Positions 33,555 to 44,272 of a DNA stretch of 54,407 nucleotides are shown here, piece by piece. The DNA lies in the NCBI RefSeq assembly GCF_021647475.1, contig NZ_JAKIUR010000015.1, positions 1 to 54,407 on the forward strand, read 5' to 3'. Every line of letters starts with the position of its first letter. Positions within the stretch are counted from its first letter, which is position 1. This DNA is from Lutibacter sp. GTDB taxonomy: Bacteria; Bacteroidota; Bacteroidia; Flavobacteriales; Flavobacteriaceae. The position numbers were made by a program, and so were the translations under genes. The notes below the pieces were generated by a model. The model saw only the letters and a list, made by a program, of their open reading frames with translations. It did not search any database and had not been told where the DNA came from.

Positions 33555-34505
33555 ATGCAATTTACGGGAAAACGTTATTTAGATTATTCTTCATTTATCA
33601 AATTAACATTTGGTGAACGTGTACAAAAAATAGCTTTAGATATAGGTTTTTCTTGTCCAAATAGAGATGGAACCAAAGGTTATGGAGGTTGTACGTATTG
33701 CAATAACAACACTTTTAATCCTGATTATTGTGAACCTACAAAATCGATTACACAACAATTACAAGAAGGGATTTCGTTTTTTAGTAAAAAATACAAAGCT
33801 CAAAAGTATTTAGCTTATTTTCAAGCATATACAAACACTTATGCCGATTTAGCTTCACTTAAAAAAATGTATAAAGAAGCTTTAAATATCGAGGGAATTA
33901 TAGGCTTAGTTATTGGTACGAGACCCGATTGTATTTCAAAAGAAATTATTGATTATTTAGATGAACTTTCAAAAAAATATTTTATTTCTTTAGAGTTTGG
34001 AGTGGAAAGTACCAATGAAAAAACGTTACTAAAAATAAATCGTTGTCACACTTTTGAAGAAACTAAAACTACTTTTGAATTATGTAAAAATAAAGGTTTT
34101 GAATTAGGAGCACACATTATTTTAGGATTGCCAGGAGAAATGAAATCCGAACTTTTACATCATGCTTTTGAGATTTCTAAACTACCTATAAAAACTTTAA
34201 AAATTCACCATTTACAAATTATAAAAAACTCGGTGATGGCTGTTCAATACAAACGAAATCCAGAGAACTTCGATTTGTTTACTGTTGAAAACTACATTGA
34301 TTTTATTGCAGAATTTATTGGATATTTACGCCCAACTATTATTATTGAGCGTTTTATAAGTGAAGCTCCAAAAGAGTTATTAATCGTTCCAAATTGGAAT
34401 CATCTTAAAAATTTTGAAATTGTTGCTAAAATTGATAAAAAACTGATTGAAAAAAATACGTGGCAGGGAAAGTTTTATAAAGGTGAAGTTGATATCTCAA
34501 AATAA
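33555..34505 (+). CDS. TIGR01212 family radical SAM protein
   Basis: 316 residues. The radical SAM cluster motif is C34-x11-C46-x2-C49 in SCPNRDGTKGYGGCTYC, the spacing of the TIGR01212/YhcC-like family rather than the canonical CxxxCxxC. Other blocks are GTRPDCISKE near 115 and SLEFGVESTNEKTLLKINRCH near 143. Function unknown for the family. The last 80 codons occur again, diverged, at 37418-37660. Intact and probably expressed; upstream lies the palindromic repeat. Confidence 0.9.
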   Translation: MQFTGKRYLDYSSFIKLTFGERVQKIALDIGFSCPNRDGTKGYGGCTYCNNNTFNPDYCEPTKSITQQLQEGISFFSKKYKAQKYLAYFQAYTNTYADLASLKKMYKEALNIEGIIGLVIGTRPDCISKEIIDYLDELSKKYFISLEFGVESTNEKTLLKINRCHTFEETKTTFELCKNKGFELGAHIILGLPGEMKSELLHHAFEISKLPIKTLKIHHLQIIKNSVMAVQYKRNPENFDLFTVENYIDFIAEFIGYLRPTIIIERFISEAPKELLIVPNWNHLKNFEIVAKIDKKLIEKNTWQGKFYKGEVDISK

Positions 34506-34548
34506 ATTGTAAGTTTATTCTGTAACAATTAATATAAAAATAACTACT

Positions 34549-35601
34549 GTGAAATTAAAAACAATAATTCTACCTTCTATATTATTAATTTTGGCTTTAA
34601 TGTATTATTACAGCTTTAACTATGTTTATAGCTCTGCAACAAATGATTTATTAAATCAACAAATTGAAAACTCAAAAAATCAAACTATTTTAATTTCAAA
34701 AATGCTATCTGAAAGACTTAGTTCTGGTTATTCAAAGAGTCAGGTTAGAGAAGAATTTCAGAAAAGCATAGAAAACATGTCTATTGAAAATAGTTTTGTT
34801 TGCATGTTTGACTCTACAGGAAGAGAAATTTGTCATCCAAACCAGCAAAAAATAGGGAAGATGCTATCTGAAAATAATTCCGTTATAAAATTCATTTCAA
34901 ACCAAAAAGCTGAAATAAACTTTAAAAAAGCAATTATTGAAAAAAAAGCAACAGGTGGTTTAAGAGAACTGAAAAAATATACTGAAATTGTTTATTTAAA
35001 TCCTGTAAAAAATACAAATTGGATTGTAGCATCTCATGCTAATGTTGAAAAATTTAGGACTATTTTTAGTAATCTTAAAGAAAAACTATCATTAATTTTT
35101 ATACTCGTTTGGCTAAGTAGCTCTTTATTAATCTATTTTGTTCTTCAATTTATGAACTCAATTAATTTAAAAAAAATTGGGGAAATAAATAGAGATACTG
35201 GAAAGCAGTATTTTAATGAGTTAAAAACAATTTCTAAAACACTTGATAAAAAAGAAGAAATAACAAAAAGGGTTTTAGCGGATAAAGGCAATCAACTAAC
35301 CCCTGTTTTTATTAATAACATTGCATTTATTTTTACAGAAAATAAAATAACATATATCATTGAATACAATAATGAAAAATCATCTATAAATTTAACGTTA
35401 GATGAACTTTTTAAATCTTTAAATCAAAATACATTTTATAGAGCATCAAGGCAGATTATTGTATCGGCAAAAGCAATAGATAAAATACAAAAATATGGAA
35501 CAACTCAATTAAAAGTATTTACAAATCCTATTTCGCCTATTGATATAATTATAAGTAAAGCAAAACTTACTGAATTTAAAAAATGGGCTGGAAAAAATTA
35601 A
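34549..35601 (+). CDS. membrane-bound sensor with LytTR DNA-binding domain
   Basis: 350 residues. Helix 1 (about 6-26), a periplasmic dCache-like sensor (about 30-175, including SFVCMFDSTGREICHPN and NTNWIVASHANVEKF), helix 2 (about 180-200), a linker, then a C-terminal LytTR domain (about 250-350, with LTLDELFKSLNQNTFYRASRQIIVSAKAI). The start is GTG 34549; the next ATG would remove most of helix 1. This is a one-component regulator: sensing outside, DNA binding inside. The neighbouring haem lipoprotein gene is a likely target, by inference from proximity. Confidence 0.85.
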   Translation: MKLKTIILPSILLILALMYYYSFNYVYSSATNDLLNQQIENSKNQTILISKMLSERLSSGYSKSQVREEFQKSIENMSIENSFVCMFDSTGREICHPNQQKIGKMLSENNSVIKFISNQKAEINFKKAIIEKKATGGLRELKKYTEIVYLNPVKNTNWIVASHANVEKFRTIFSNLKEKLSLIFILVWLSSSLLIYFVLQFMNSINLKKIGEINRDTGKQYFNELKTISKTLDKKEEITKRVLADKGNQLTPVFINNIAFIFTENKITYIIEYNNEKSSINLTLDELFKSLNQNTFYRASRQIIVSAKAIDKIQKYGTTQLKVFTNPISPIDIIISKAKLTEFKKWAGKN

Positions 35602-36147
35602 CTACTGTAAATGTTGAAATTTTGAAAAAATAAAATAATTATTTTTTGCCAAATTATGACAAGCGATACAACTAGCAGTTCCTTTATCCCAGCTTTTATA
35701 AGCTCCATTTTTTTTAACAAACCTTGCATATCCCCAATTTCCAGGGTTTTTAGGAAAACGTGTTTTATCTTTTATCATATATTCAATTCTCTGAATTTTA
35801 TTTGCTTCAAGTGCAACGCCAAAGTTTTTCATTTTTTCAACATTCCATCCTATTTTAACAATTTTACTTCCTTCAGGAAAGGGTTGGTTTTTATAAAAAG
35901 ATTTAAAAGCTTTCTTGTTTGCTAAAACATACCGCAATTCATTTTTATCTGTACGATAATGAGTCGCAATAATCTTATAATTTTTATAATTTTTTACTTC
36001 TTTAAAAGATAAATTGTTATTTGGCATAACTAAATCTGGAACATCTGAAATAATATGATAATCAGATTCATTTTTATCTTTGCACGAAATCAAAGAAAAA
36101 GAAAATGATACTACCAGAAGAAGCATTATAGGTTTAATTACTTTCAT
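35602..36147 (-). CDS. cytochrome P460 family lipoprotein
   Basis: 181 residues with a lipobox LISC (Cys22), so exported and lipid-anchored. The C-terminal haem c motif is CIACH (C160, C163, H164). The body, with NNLSFKEVKNYKNYKIIATH and NPGNWGYARFVKKNG, fits the cytochrome P460 fold. Characterised relatives oxidise hydroxylamine or handle NO; the cross-linking Lys cannot be assigned by eye. Its stop abuts the stop of the LytTR gene (convergent, no gap). Downstream of the secreted-repeat lipoprotein gene on the same strand. Confidence 0.82.
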   Translation of the reverse strand: MKVIKPIMLLLVVSFSFSLISCKDKNESDYHIISDVPDLVMPNNNLSFKEVKNYKNYKIIATHYRTDKNELRYVLANKKAFKSFYKNQPFPEGSKIVKIGWNVEKMKNFGVALEANKIQRIEYMIKDKTRFPKNPGNWGYARFVKKNGAYKSWDKGTASCIACHNLAKNNYFIFSKFQHLQ

Positions 36148-36223
36148 ATTTTACTTATTTTTAATTGAAGGTTGTTTTTAATAATATATAATCATTAAAA
36201 ACAACCTTATATAATTATATTTA

Positions 36224-37054
36224 TTAGGGTGCTACAGTTGTTGTACTATTGGCAATTGGCCAAACACCACCTGGTGCAGGAAAACTTATTCCTTTATTAT
36301 CCCCTCTAACACTATCTTGACCAAAGTAATATAATGGCCATCCTTTATAGGTTAATTGTGTTTTTCCATACACACTAATAGTTCCAAAATCAGCAGCATT
36401 TAAATTACTTGGCACTTCACTAGGTGTAACTTCTGCAATTGGCCATATGGCATTATTCCCAAAGTCAGATGCTGTAAAAGTATTTGTATTATTTGAATCG
36501 TGACTAAAAGTGTATAGTGTATTTCCATAACTATCTACAATATAACCTGTTTCTCCAGTACCTGATGTATAATCACTTAAATAGTCAATTCCATCATGAC
36601 CTGTTAGTTGATCAAAAACATACATAACACTATAATTAGGTTTTGCAATAAACCAATCTCCATTTACACCATCTCCAAAGGTATCTCCTGCTTTAACATC
36701 TGAAACATAATAATACAAAGGCCATCCTTTATAAGTTGTTTGCATGGCTCCATCAGCTCTAGTTATTGTACCAAAATCTGCAATATCTAAACCATTATCA
36801 ATGGTGATATTTGCATCGTAAAATATAGGCCAATTATTTAAACAACCATTTACACAATGTGAAGAACCATTTGCATCATCGGCAAAGAAATATAAAGACT
36901 TCCCTTGAGAATCTGTTAAAATAGATCCGAATGTGGCATCAACTGTCAATTGTACTTTGTTAGGAATTGGAACTGGAGTTACATCATTTTTTTGGCAACT
37001 CTGAAAACTTAATCCTATTGCTACTATGAGCAACACTAATAAACTTTTTTTCAT
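36224..37054 (-). CDS. lipoprotein with COG4315-type secreted repeats
   Basis: 276 residues with a lipobox (FQSC, Cys20). Two tandem units of the secreted repeat of unknown function (PF03640-like) can be seen. The first runs through GKSLYFFADDANGSSHCVNG, CLNNWPIF and TTYKGWPLYYYVSD; the second through GNTLYTFSHDSN, NAIWPIAE and LTYKGWPLYYFGQD. The two Cys of HCVNGCLNNWP exist only in the first unit. Function is unknown; related proteins are reported in extracellular electron or iron contexts, which I cannot confirm. It precedes the cytochrome P460 gene by about 75 bp, so cotranscription is plausible. Confidence 0.8.
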   Translation of the reverse strand: MKKSLLVLLIVAIGLSFQSCQKNDVTPVPIPNKVQLTVDATFGSILTDSQGKSLYFFADDANGSSHCVNGCLNNWPIFYDANITIDNGLDIADFGTITRADGAMQTTYKGWPLYYYVSDVKAGDTFGDGVNGDWFIAKPNYSVMYVFDQLTGHDGIDYLSDYTSGTGETGYIVDSYGNTLYTFSHDSNNTNTFTASDFGNNAIWPIAEVTPSEVPSNLNAADFGTISVYGKTQLTYKGWPLYYFGQDSVRGDNKGISFPAPGGVWPIANSTTTVAP

Positions 37055-37381
37055 AATTTACTTGTTTTTAATAATTATTTTATGCCACAAATAACTTAAG
37101 CGAAAAATAATTATTGAAAAAAACATTACTGAATAAACCTTTTTAATAGCTGAAATGGAAAAAATTAATGTTGAAAAAGATTATATATTAATAAAATAAA
37201 AAAATATTTCATTTTGTTGTGTAGAAAAAACAAGTAAATTTAGAGGATAGAAACTATTTTAAAATCGTAAAATACAAATTACTAATTTTTATAATTGATA
37301 GCGACTAATAGTTGTAAAATACAGCTAGTTAAATTGCTTTAAATTAAATATTTATCAATACTAAATATATTTATTATAAAC
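37055..37381. other. AT-rich intergenic region
   Basis: 327 bp of very AT-rich sequence upstream of the secreted-repeat gene (minus) and before the duplicated radical SAM tail. No ORF, hairpin terminator or clear promoter was recognised. It probably contains the promoter of the minus-strand lipoprotein gene. Confidence 0.4.
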
Positions 37382-37417
37382 ATGGATTATAGAGATAATG
37401 TTTTTTTGACTGTTGCA

Positions 37418-37660
37418 GAAAATTTCGACCTCTTTACTGTTGAAAACTACATCGATTTTATTGCAGAATTTATTGGATATTTACGTCCAACTATTATTAT
37501 TGAACGATTTATAAGTGAAGCCCCAAAAGAGTTATTAATAGCTCCTAAATGGGACAATCTTAAAAACTTTGAAATCGTTGCCAAAATCGATAAAAAACTT
37601 ATCGAAAAAAAGACTTGGCAAGGGAAATTTTATAAAGAAGAAGTTGATATCTCAAAATAA
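37418..37660 (+). pseudogene. duplicated 3' fragment of the radical SAM gene
   Basis: The 243 bp encode ENFDLFTVENYIDFIAEFIG and onward to EEVDISK and a stop, colinear with 34263-34505 over 81 codons with no gap. By hand count about 36 bases differ (roughly 85% identity) but only 6 of 80 residues; most changes are at third positions. The 12 codons before it (from ATG 37382) are unrelated, and no radical SAM Cys motif is present. So it is a tail fragment of a homologous gene that diverged under selection before it was truncated. Confidence 0.85.
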
Positions 37661-37765
37661 ATTTTAACTTGTAGCTGTATTTCAGGACTAGACATTAAGA
37701 AATAAATAGAGGAAACCGAAAATCTATAAAAGAGTAGGATTTACTAACTTTTAAAAATGTTAAAT

Positions 37766-39265
37766 ATGGCATATTCAAAACCAAAATTTAAAGACAAGTA
37801 CGGAAATTTCATCAATGGGAAATTCGTAGCACCAGTTGGAGGGCAGTATTTTGACAATACATCACCAATTGACAACACATTAATTGCAAAATACCCACGT
37901 TCTCAAAAAGAAGACGTAGATAATGCAGTAGCAGCAGCCAATGCAGCAAAAGATGCTTGGGGAAATACTTCTGTAACTGAAAGAGCAGCAATGTTAAATA
38001 AAGTAGCAGACTTAATTGAAGCAAATTTAGAAGAATTTGCATTAGTTGAAACCTGTGATAATGGAAAACCAATTAGAGAAACTCTAAATGCTGATATTCC
38101 ATTAGCGATAGACCATTGGCGTTATTTTGCAGCAGTTATTAGAGCGGAAGAAGGTTCTGCAACGGAATTAGATGCAAACACGCTATCAATGAATATTAAA
38201 GAACCGCTTGGTGTGATTGCTCAAATTATTCCTTGGAATTTCCCTTTATTAATGCTGTCTTGGAAAATGCCGCCAGCATTAGCAGCAGGTAATTGTGTAG
38301 TACTAAAACCAGCAGAGCAAACACCATCAACTGCAACTCTATTATTAGAAAAAATTGCAGACGTATTCCCTCCAGGAGTAATTAATATTATTCACGGTTT
38401 TGGACCTGAAGCCGGTAAGCCTTTAGCATCTCATTCAGGTGTTGATAAAGTTGCTTTTACAGGTGAAACTACAACAGGTCAATTAATTATGCAATATGCA
38501 TCTAAAAACTTAAATCCCGTAACAATGGAGTTAGGTGGTAAATCGCCTAACATTTTCTTTAATTCTGTTATGGATGAAGATGATGCGTTTTTAGATAAAG
38601 CAATTGAAGGAGCGGTATTATTTGCTTTTAATCAAGGAGAGGTTTGTACTTGTCCGTCAAGGTTATTAGTGCAGGAAGATATTTATGATGCATTTATGGA
38701 AAGAGTAGTTGCAAGAACAAAAGCAGCAATTCAAGCCAATCCTTATGACGTAAATACAATGGTTGGTGCTCAAGCATCAAATGACCAATATGAAAAAATT
38801 CTTTCTTATATTAAAATAGGAAAAGAAGAAGGTGCAAAAGTTCTTACAGGTGGTGAGGCTTGCAAATTAGAAGGAGAATTAGCAAATGGGTTTTACATTC
38901 AGCCTACTATTTTAGAAGGACATAACAAAATGCGTGTATTTCAAGAAGAAATTTTTGGACCAGTTCTTTCTGTAACTAAATTTAAAGATGAAGCAGAAGC
39001 AATTGCAATTGCAAATGATACGCTTTATGGTTTAGGAGCAGGTGTTTGGACAAGAGATGCACATCAATTATATCAAATTCCAAGAGCCATAAAAGCAGGT
39101 AGAGTTTGGGTAAATTGCTATCACGCATATCCCGCTCACGCACCATTTGGCGGGTATAAAAAATCAGGATTTGGAAGAGAAAACCATTTAATGATGATGA
39201 ACCATTATCGTCAAACTAAAAATATGCTAATTTCTTATGATAAGAATAAATTAGGATTTTTTTAG
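37766..39265 (+). CDS. NAD(P)-dependent aldehyde dehydrogenase (AldB-like)
   Basis: 499 residues from ATG 37766 (MAYSKPKFKDKYGNFINGKF); an ATG 9 bp upstream is also in frame. The general base Glu lies in TMELGGKSPN and the nucleophile in FNQGEVCTCPSR (about residues 256 and 294-296). PWNFPLLMLSWKMPPALAAG and the HAPFGGYKKSGFGRE end match the acetaldehyde/AldB-like subgroup. Oxidises an aliphatic aldehyde to the acid. It is followed by a hairpin and then a DUF779 gene, a pairing known from many genomes. Confidence 0.94.
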   Translation: MAYSKPKFKDKYGNFINGKFVAPVGGQYFDNTSPIDNTLIAKYPRSQKEDVDNAVAAANAAKDAWGNTSVTERAAMLNKVADLIEANLEEFALVETCDNGKPIRETLNADIPLAIDHWRYFAAVIRAEEGSATELDANTLSMNIKEPLGVIAQIIPWNFPLLMLSWKMPPALAAGNCVVLKPAEQTPSTATLLLEKIADVFPPGVINIIHGFGPEAGKPLASHSGVDKVAFTGETTTGQLIMQYASKNLNPVTMELGGKSPNIFFNSVMDEDDAFLDKAIEGAVLFAFNQGEVCTCPSRLLVQEDIYDAFMERVVARTKAAIQANPYDVNTMVGAQASNDQYEKILSYIKIGKEEGAKVLTGGEACKLEGELANGFYIQPTILEGHNKMRVFQEEIFGPVLSVTKFKDEAEAIAIANDTLYGLGAGVWTRDAHQLYQIPRAIKAGRVWVNCYHAYPAHAPFGGYKKSGFGRENHLMMMNHYRQTKNMLISYDKNKLGFF

Positions 39266-39289
39266 AAGATAATAGAACTAAACTATTAG

Positions 39290-39317
39290 GCTGACTGTAA
39301 TCTCAGTCAGCTTTTTT
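39290..39317 (+). terminator. hairpin terminator between aldehyde dehydrogenase and DUF779 genes
   Basis: GCTGACTG (39290-39297), six-base loop, CAGTCAGC (39304-39311) and a T-run. It lies 14 bp before the DUF779 start, so it could end or attenuate transcription into that gene. Confidence 0.8.
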
Positions 39318-39330
39318 ATAAAATATAATT

Positions 39331-39690
39331 ATGGAATTTAAAAGAATTGCTATAACAGAAAAAGCAATTAAAGTCTTAAATAAACTCAAAGAAAAGTACG
39401 GAGAATTAATATTTCATCAGAGTGGAGGTTGCTGCGATGGTTCAGCACCAATGGTTTTTGAAGAAGGAGATATGTATTTAGATGATAGCGATATATTACT
39501 TGGACAATTAGAAGGAGTTAATTATTATATGAACCAAGACCAATTTGAATATTGGAAACATACACATTTGACAGTTGATATAACAGAAGGCAGAGGTTCA
39601 AGTTTTTCTCTAGAAATTCCACTTGGTGTTAGGTTTATTATTCATTCAAGGTTGTTAACTGATGAAGAAAATGTTGAACTTAATAAATAA
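39331..39690 (+). CDS. DUF779 domain protein
   Basis: 119 residues. The family block FHQSGGCCDGSAPMVFEEGD (about 28-47) with its adjacent Cys pair and the RFIIHSRLL end match DUF779 (COG3564). These small proteins are found next to aldehyde or alcohol dehydrogenase genes; a chaperone or metal role has been suggested but is not settled. Same strand as the aldehyde dehydrogenase, separated by a terminator hairpin. Confidence 0.88.
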   Translation: MEFKRIAITEKAIKVLNKLKEKYGELIFHQSGGCCDGSAPMVFEEGDMYLDDSDILLGQLEGVNYYMNQDQFEYWKHTHLTVDITEGRGSSFSLEIPLGVRFIIHSRLLTDEENVELNK

Positions 39691-39805
39691 CGAAATGCCT
39701 TGGTTTTTTTTGCCAGGGTTATAATTTGTATTGATTCTTTTTTCAAAAAACAGATTTCAGTTTCCCTTTTTTATTTATTTCCAACTTTAAAATTAAACAA
39801 ATAGT

Positions 39806-40940
39806 ATGAGCAATATAATTGTATTAGGTGCTGGCATGGTTGGAAGAACTATCGCTATTGATTTAACTAATAAACACAACGTAACTTTGGCAGATTTCAG
39901 CCAAGAAGCACTTCAATTTTCAAAAAATAAATGCAATCTTCTTGAAACTTTAAAACTTGACGTTACCAAAAAAGAAGCTTTAAAACAAATCTTACAACCT
40001 TTCGATTTGGTTGTTTGTGCAGTTCCTGGTTTCTTAGGATTTGAAACTTTAAAAACAATTATTGAAGCCAAAAAAAATGTAGTTGACATTTCCTTTTTCT
40101 CTGAAAACTCCTTAGAATTAAACGATTTAGCCAAACAAAATAATGTTACTGCCATTGTAGATTGTGGCGTTGCACCAGGAATGGGAAATATTATTTTAGG
40201 TTATTACAACCAACAATTAAAAATTACTGATTTTGAATGTTTGGTGGGTGGATTACCAACCGTTAAAAAATGGCCTTTTAATTATAAAGCTCCTTTTTCA
40301 CCTGTTGATGTGATTGAAGAATATACACGACCTGCGAGATATGTAGAAAATGGAAATTTAGTAGTTAAGGAAGCACTTTCTGATATGGAACATGTTGAAT
40401 TTAAAAGTGTAGGAACACTTGAATCTTTTAATTCTGATGGGATTGCGTTCTTTAATTTTTACGATGCCTCACATCAGAAACATGAAAGAAAAAACCTTGC
40501 GTTACCCTGGGCATGTGGAATATATACAAGTTTTAAAACAAAGTGGTTTTTTTAATACTAAACCAGTTAAAATAAATGGTATTGAAATTTCACCCTTAGA
40601 TTTTACTTCTAAAATTTTATTTGATGAATGGAAATTAGGAGAAATGGAAGAGGAATTAACGATTATGAGAATTACTATTATTGGCGAAGATGCAAATGGA
40701 ACGCAAAAGAAAATTGTCTATAATTTACATGATAAATATTGTTCTGAAACTAAAACTTCATCTATGGCAAGAACAACGGGTTATACTGCAACCGCTGTTG
40801 CAAACATGTTTTTAGATAGATTGTTTTTTGAAAAAGGTGTTTTTCCACCAGAATTAATTGGTGATAAAAAAGGTGTTTTTGAATACATTTTAAAGTATTT
40901 AAGAGAACGAAAGATAATTTATTTGAAAGAAGAATTTTAA
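39806..40940 (+). pseudogene. saccharopine dehydrogenase family gene with a +1 frameshift
   Basis: Frame 1 from ATG 39806 encodes the NAD-binding domain (MSNIIVLGAGMVGRTIAIDL, then VDCGVAPGMGNIIL) to ESFNSDG; it then runs out of homology and stops at 40555. The second frame carries on as LRSLIFTMPHIRNMKEKTLR, YPGHVEYIQVLKQSGFF and SSMARTTGYTATAVAN to a stop at 40940. One extra G in the GGG at 40439-40441 explains the switch. Corrected, it would be about 377 residues of the saccharopine dehydrogenase family, acting in lysine metabolism. Either a recent mutation or a sequencing error. Its end overlaps dinB by 4 bp. Confidence 0.85.
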
Positions 40941-42031
40941 AACTCAAATTTCAACTGCACATTAATAGGCTTTTCAGGTGATTTTTTAGAATGAATATTT
41001 AAATTAGTTACAGAAATTCCGAGTAATCTAACGGAATTCATTACTTTTTCTTGATATAATAATTCTTTAACCGTTTCTAAAATAATGGCTTTTTCTTTTA
41101 TAAAATACGGTAAGGTTTTACTACGCGTTTGTGTTTTAAAATCGCTGTATTTTATTTTTAAAGTAACTGTTTTTCCCGAAACTTTAGATTTGTTTAATCG
41201 CCGTTCTAATTCTTCAGAAATTTTCTCTAATTTTTCAAACATAAATATTTCTGAAGTTAAATTCTCTATAAAAGTGTGTTCAGCGGCAACGGATTTACGC
41301 AATCGATTAGGTTTTACTTCACTGTTTTGGATGCCACGAACAATGTTGTAATAATGTTTTCCGGCTTTATTAAAATTGGCAATTAAAAACTCTTCTGATT
41401 TTTTCTTTAAATCAGCACCTTTAAAAATTCCTAGATTAAACATTTTTGAAGCGGTAACTTTACCAATTCCAAAGAATTTTTCAATAGGTAATTCTTCTAA
41501 AAAAGGAATTACTTCTTTTGGAAGAATTGTTTTTTGTCCGTTTGGCTTGTTAATATCTGATGCAATTTTAGCCACAAACTTGCTGTTTGAAATTCCTGCG
41601 GAAGCATTCAAATGTAATTCATCAAAAATCCGTTGTCTAATTTCTTTGGCAATTAAACTGGCAGATGGATTTCCTTTTTTGTTTATGGTAACATCTAAAT
41701 AAGCCTCATCTAAAGAAAGTGGCTCTACTAAATCGGTGTATTCATAAAAAATAGCTCTAATTTTTTGAGAAATTTCTTTATAGCGTTCAAAACGAGGTTT
41801 TACAAAAATTAATTGCGGACAATTTTTTTTAGCAATAGGACCGCTTAAAGCAGAACGAACGCCAAATTTACGTGCTTCATAACTTGCAGCAGCAACTACA
41901 CCGCGTTCACTACCACCGCCAACGGCAATTGGTTTTCCTCTTAATTCAGGATTATCTAATTGTTCTACAGATGCGTAAAACGCATCCATATCAATATGAA
42001 TTATTTTTTTATTTTCCGTATTTTCTAACAT
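40937..42031 (-). CDS. dinB: DNA polymerase IV
   Basis: 364 residues, Y-family polymerase. The catalytic acids are D14 in IHIDMDAFYASVEQ and D108/E109 in PLSLDEAYLDV. Then come the thumb HhH region (GIGKVTASKMFNLGIF) and the little-finger domain. It ends with SPEKPINVQLKFEF without an obvious clamp motif QLxLF, though QLKFEF is close. Performs error-prone bypass synthesis. Convergent with the frameshifted gene; no LexA-type box recognised upstream. Confidence 0.94.
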   Translation of the reverse strand: MLENTENKKIIHIDMDAFYASVEQLDNPELRGKPIAVGGGSERGVVAAASYEARKFGVRSALSGPIAKKNCPQLIFVKPRFERYKEISQKIRAIFYEYTDLVEPLSLDEAYLDVTINKKGNPSASLIAKEIRQRIFDELHLNASAGISNSKFVAKIASDINKPNGQKTILPKEVIPFLEELPIEKFFGIGKVTASKMFNLGIFKGADLKKKSEEFLIANFNKAGKHYYNIVRGIQNSEVKPNRLRKSVAAEHTFIENLTSEIFMFEKLEKISEELERRLNKSKVSGKTVTLKIKYSDFKTQTRSKTLPYFIKEKAIILETVKELLYQEKVMNSVRLLGISVTNLNIHSKKSPEKPINVQLKFEF

Positions 42032-42065
42032 TTTTTAAAATTACAAAATACTAAAATGATTAATG

Positions 42066-42680
42066 TTAAATCCACAATTTTAAAAGGGTAAATAATGCCA
42101 AAACACCTGTTAAAATACTTAATATTAAGTTTAAATTTTTTGCTAATCCTTTGGCTTTTGCTTGAATAATTTTCGCATAACTTGCATACATCGCTAATAA
42201 AGTAAAAGTTCCAAGTGCAGAACCAATAACAAATATTAAAATATTAAACTGAGAAAATTTTAACCATCCTGCAACATCTAAAGCCGTGGTAACTCCGCAA
42301 TAAAAAGGAATAGAAAACATATTTAAAGCAGAAAGTAACAAACCAACCACAAAACTATTTCCTGCTCGTTCTTTGTAAGTTGCTTCTTTTTGTTTTTTTG
42401 ATTCTCGGTAAAAATAAAATGATAAACCTGCAAAAATAACCATGGCAATTTTTTGAAGCGATTGTACAAATGCAGGATTATTTCTTAAAAATTTAGTAAA
42501 TAAAATGGCAACATAAACCTGTATTAAAACCACTAATGAAACTCCAATTGCAAACTTTATGGCATCTGCTTTGCTTTTAGTTAAACTTATTTTTGCCGTA
42601 GTCATATTTAACATACTCGGTGTTAAGGTTCCTAAAAATGAAGTAATAAATCCTAATAGGAAATGAATGGTTATACTCAT
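42066..42680 (-). CDS. LysE family amino-acid exporter-like membrane protein
   Basis: 204 residues with about six hydrophobic segments. The opening MSITIHFLLGFITSFLGTLTPSMLNMTTAKI resembles the LysE/RhtB start, in which a GxxxxxxPGP-like loop follows helix 1, here TLTPSML. Probably an inner-membrane translocator; the substrate is unknown. Separated from dinB by 34 bp on the same strand. A terminator lies between it and gdhA. Confidence 0.75.
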   Translation of the reverse strand: MSITIHFLLGFITSFLGTLTPSMLNMTTAKISLTKSKADAIKFAIGVSLVVLIQVYVAILFTKFLRNNPAFVQSLQKIAMVIFAGLSFYFYRESKKQKEATYKERAGNSFVVGLLLSALNMFSIPFYCGVTTALDVAGWLKFSQFNILIFVIGSALGTFTLLAMYASYAKIIQAKAKGLAKNLNLILSILTGVLALFTLLKLWI

Positions 42681-42753
42681 ATTGCAATTTTATTTTTGGT
42701 TCATTTAAATGTAAGTCGAAGGTATCTATTTAAAATTACAAACTAAATGTCAT

Positions 42754-42783
42754 AAAAAAAGCGTGCTATTAAGCACGCTTTTA
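42754..42783 (-). terminator. terminator after the first glutamate dehydrogenase gene
   Basis: AAGCGTGC (42759-42766), six-base loop, GCACGCTT (42773-42780), with A-run at the left and T-run at the right, so it works on either strand. It lies 24 bp beyond the gdhA stop. Confidence 0.85.
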
Positions 42784-42806
42784 AATTTTTATAAAAAGAA
42801 GAATTA

Positions 42807-44144
<1,338 letters not shown>

Positions 44145-44272
44145 TGTATTGTGATTTTAAAAAATTAAATTAGTTTGTTATTAATTTAATGATAAATTAT
44201 GTGCAAATTTAAGTATAAAAAATTCATTATTATCATAATAAAAGGCTGATTTTTATCATTTTGATATTTTTG

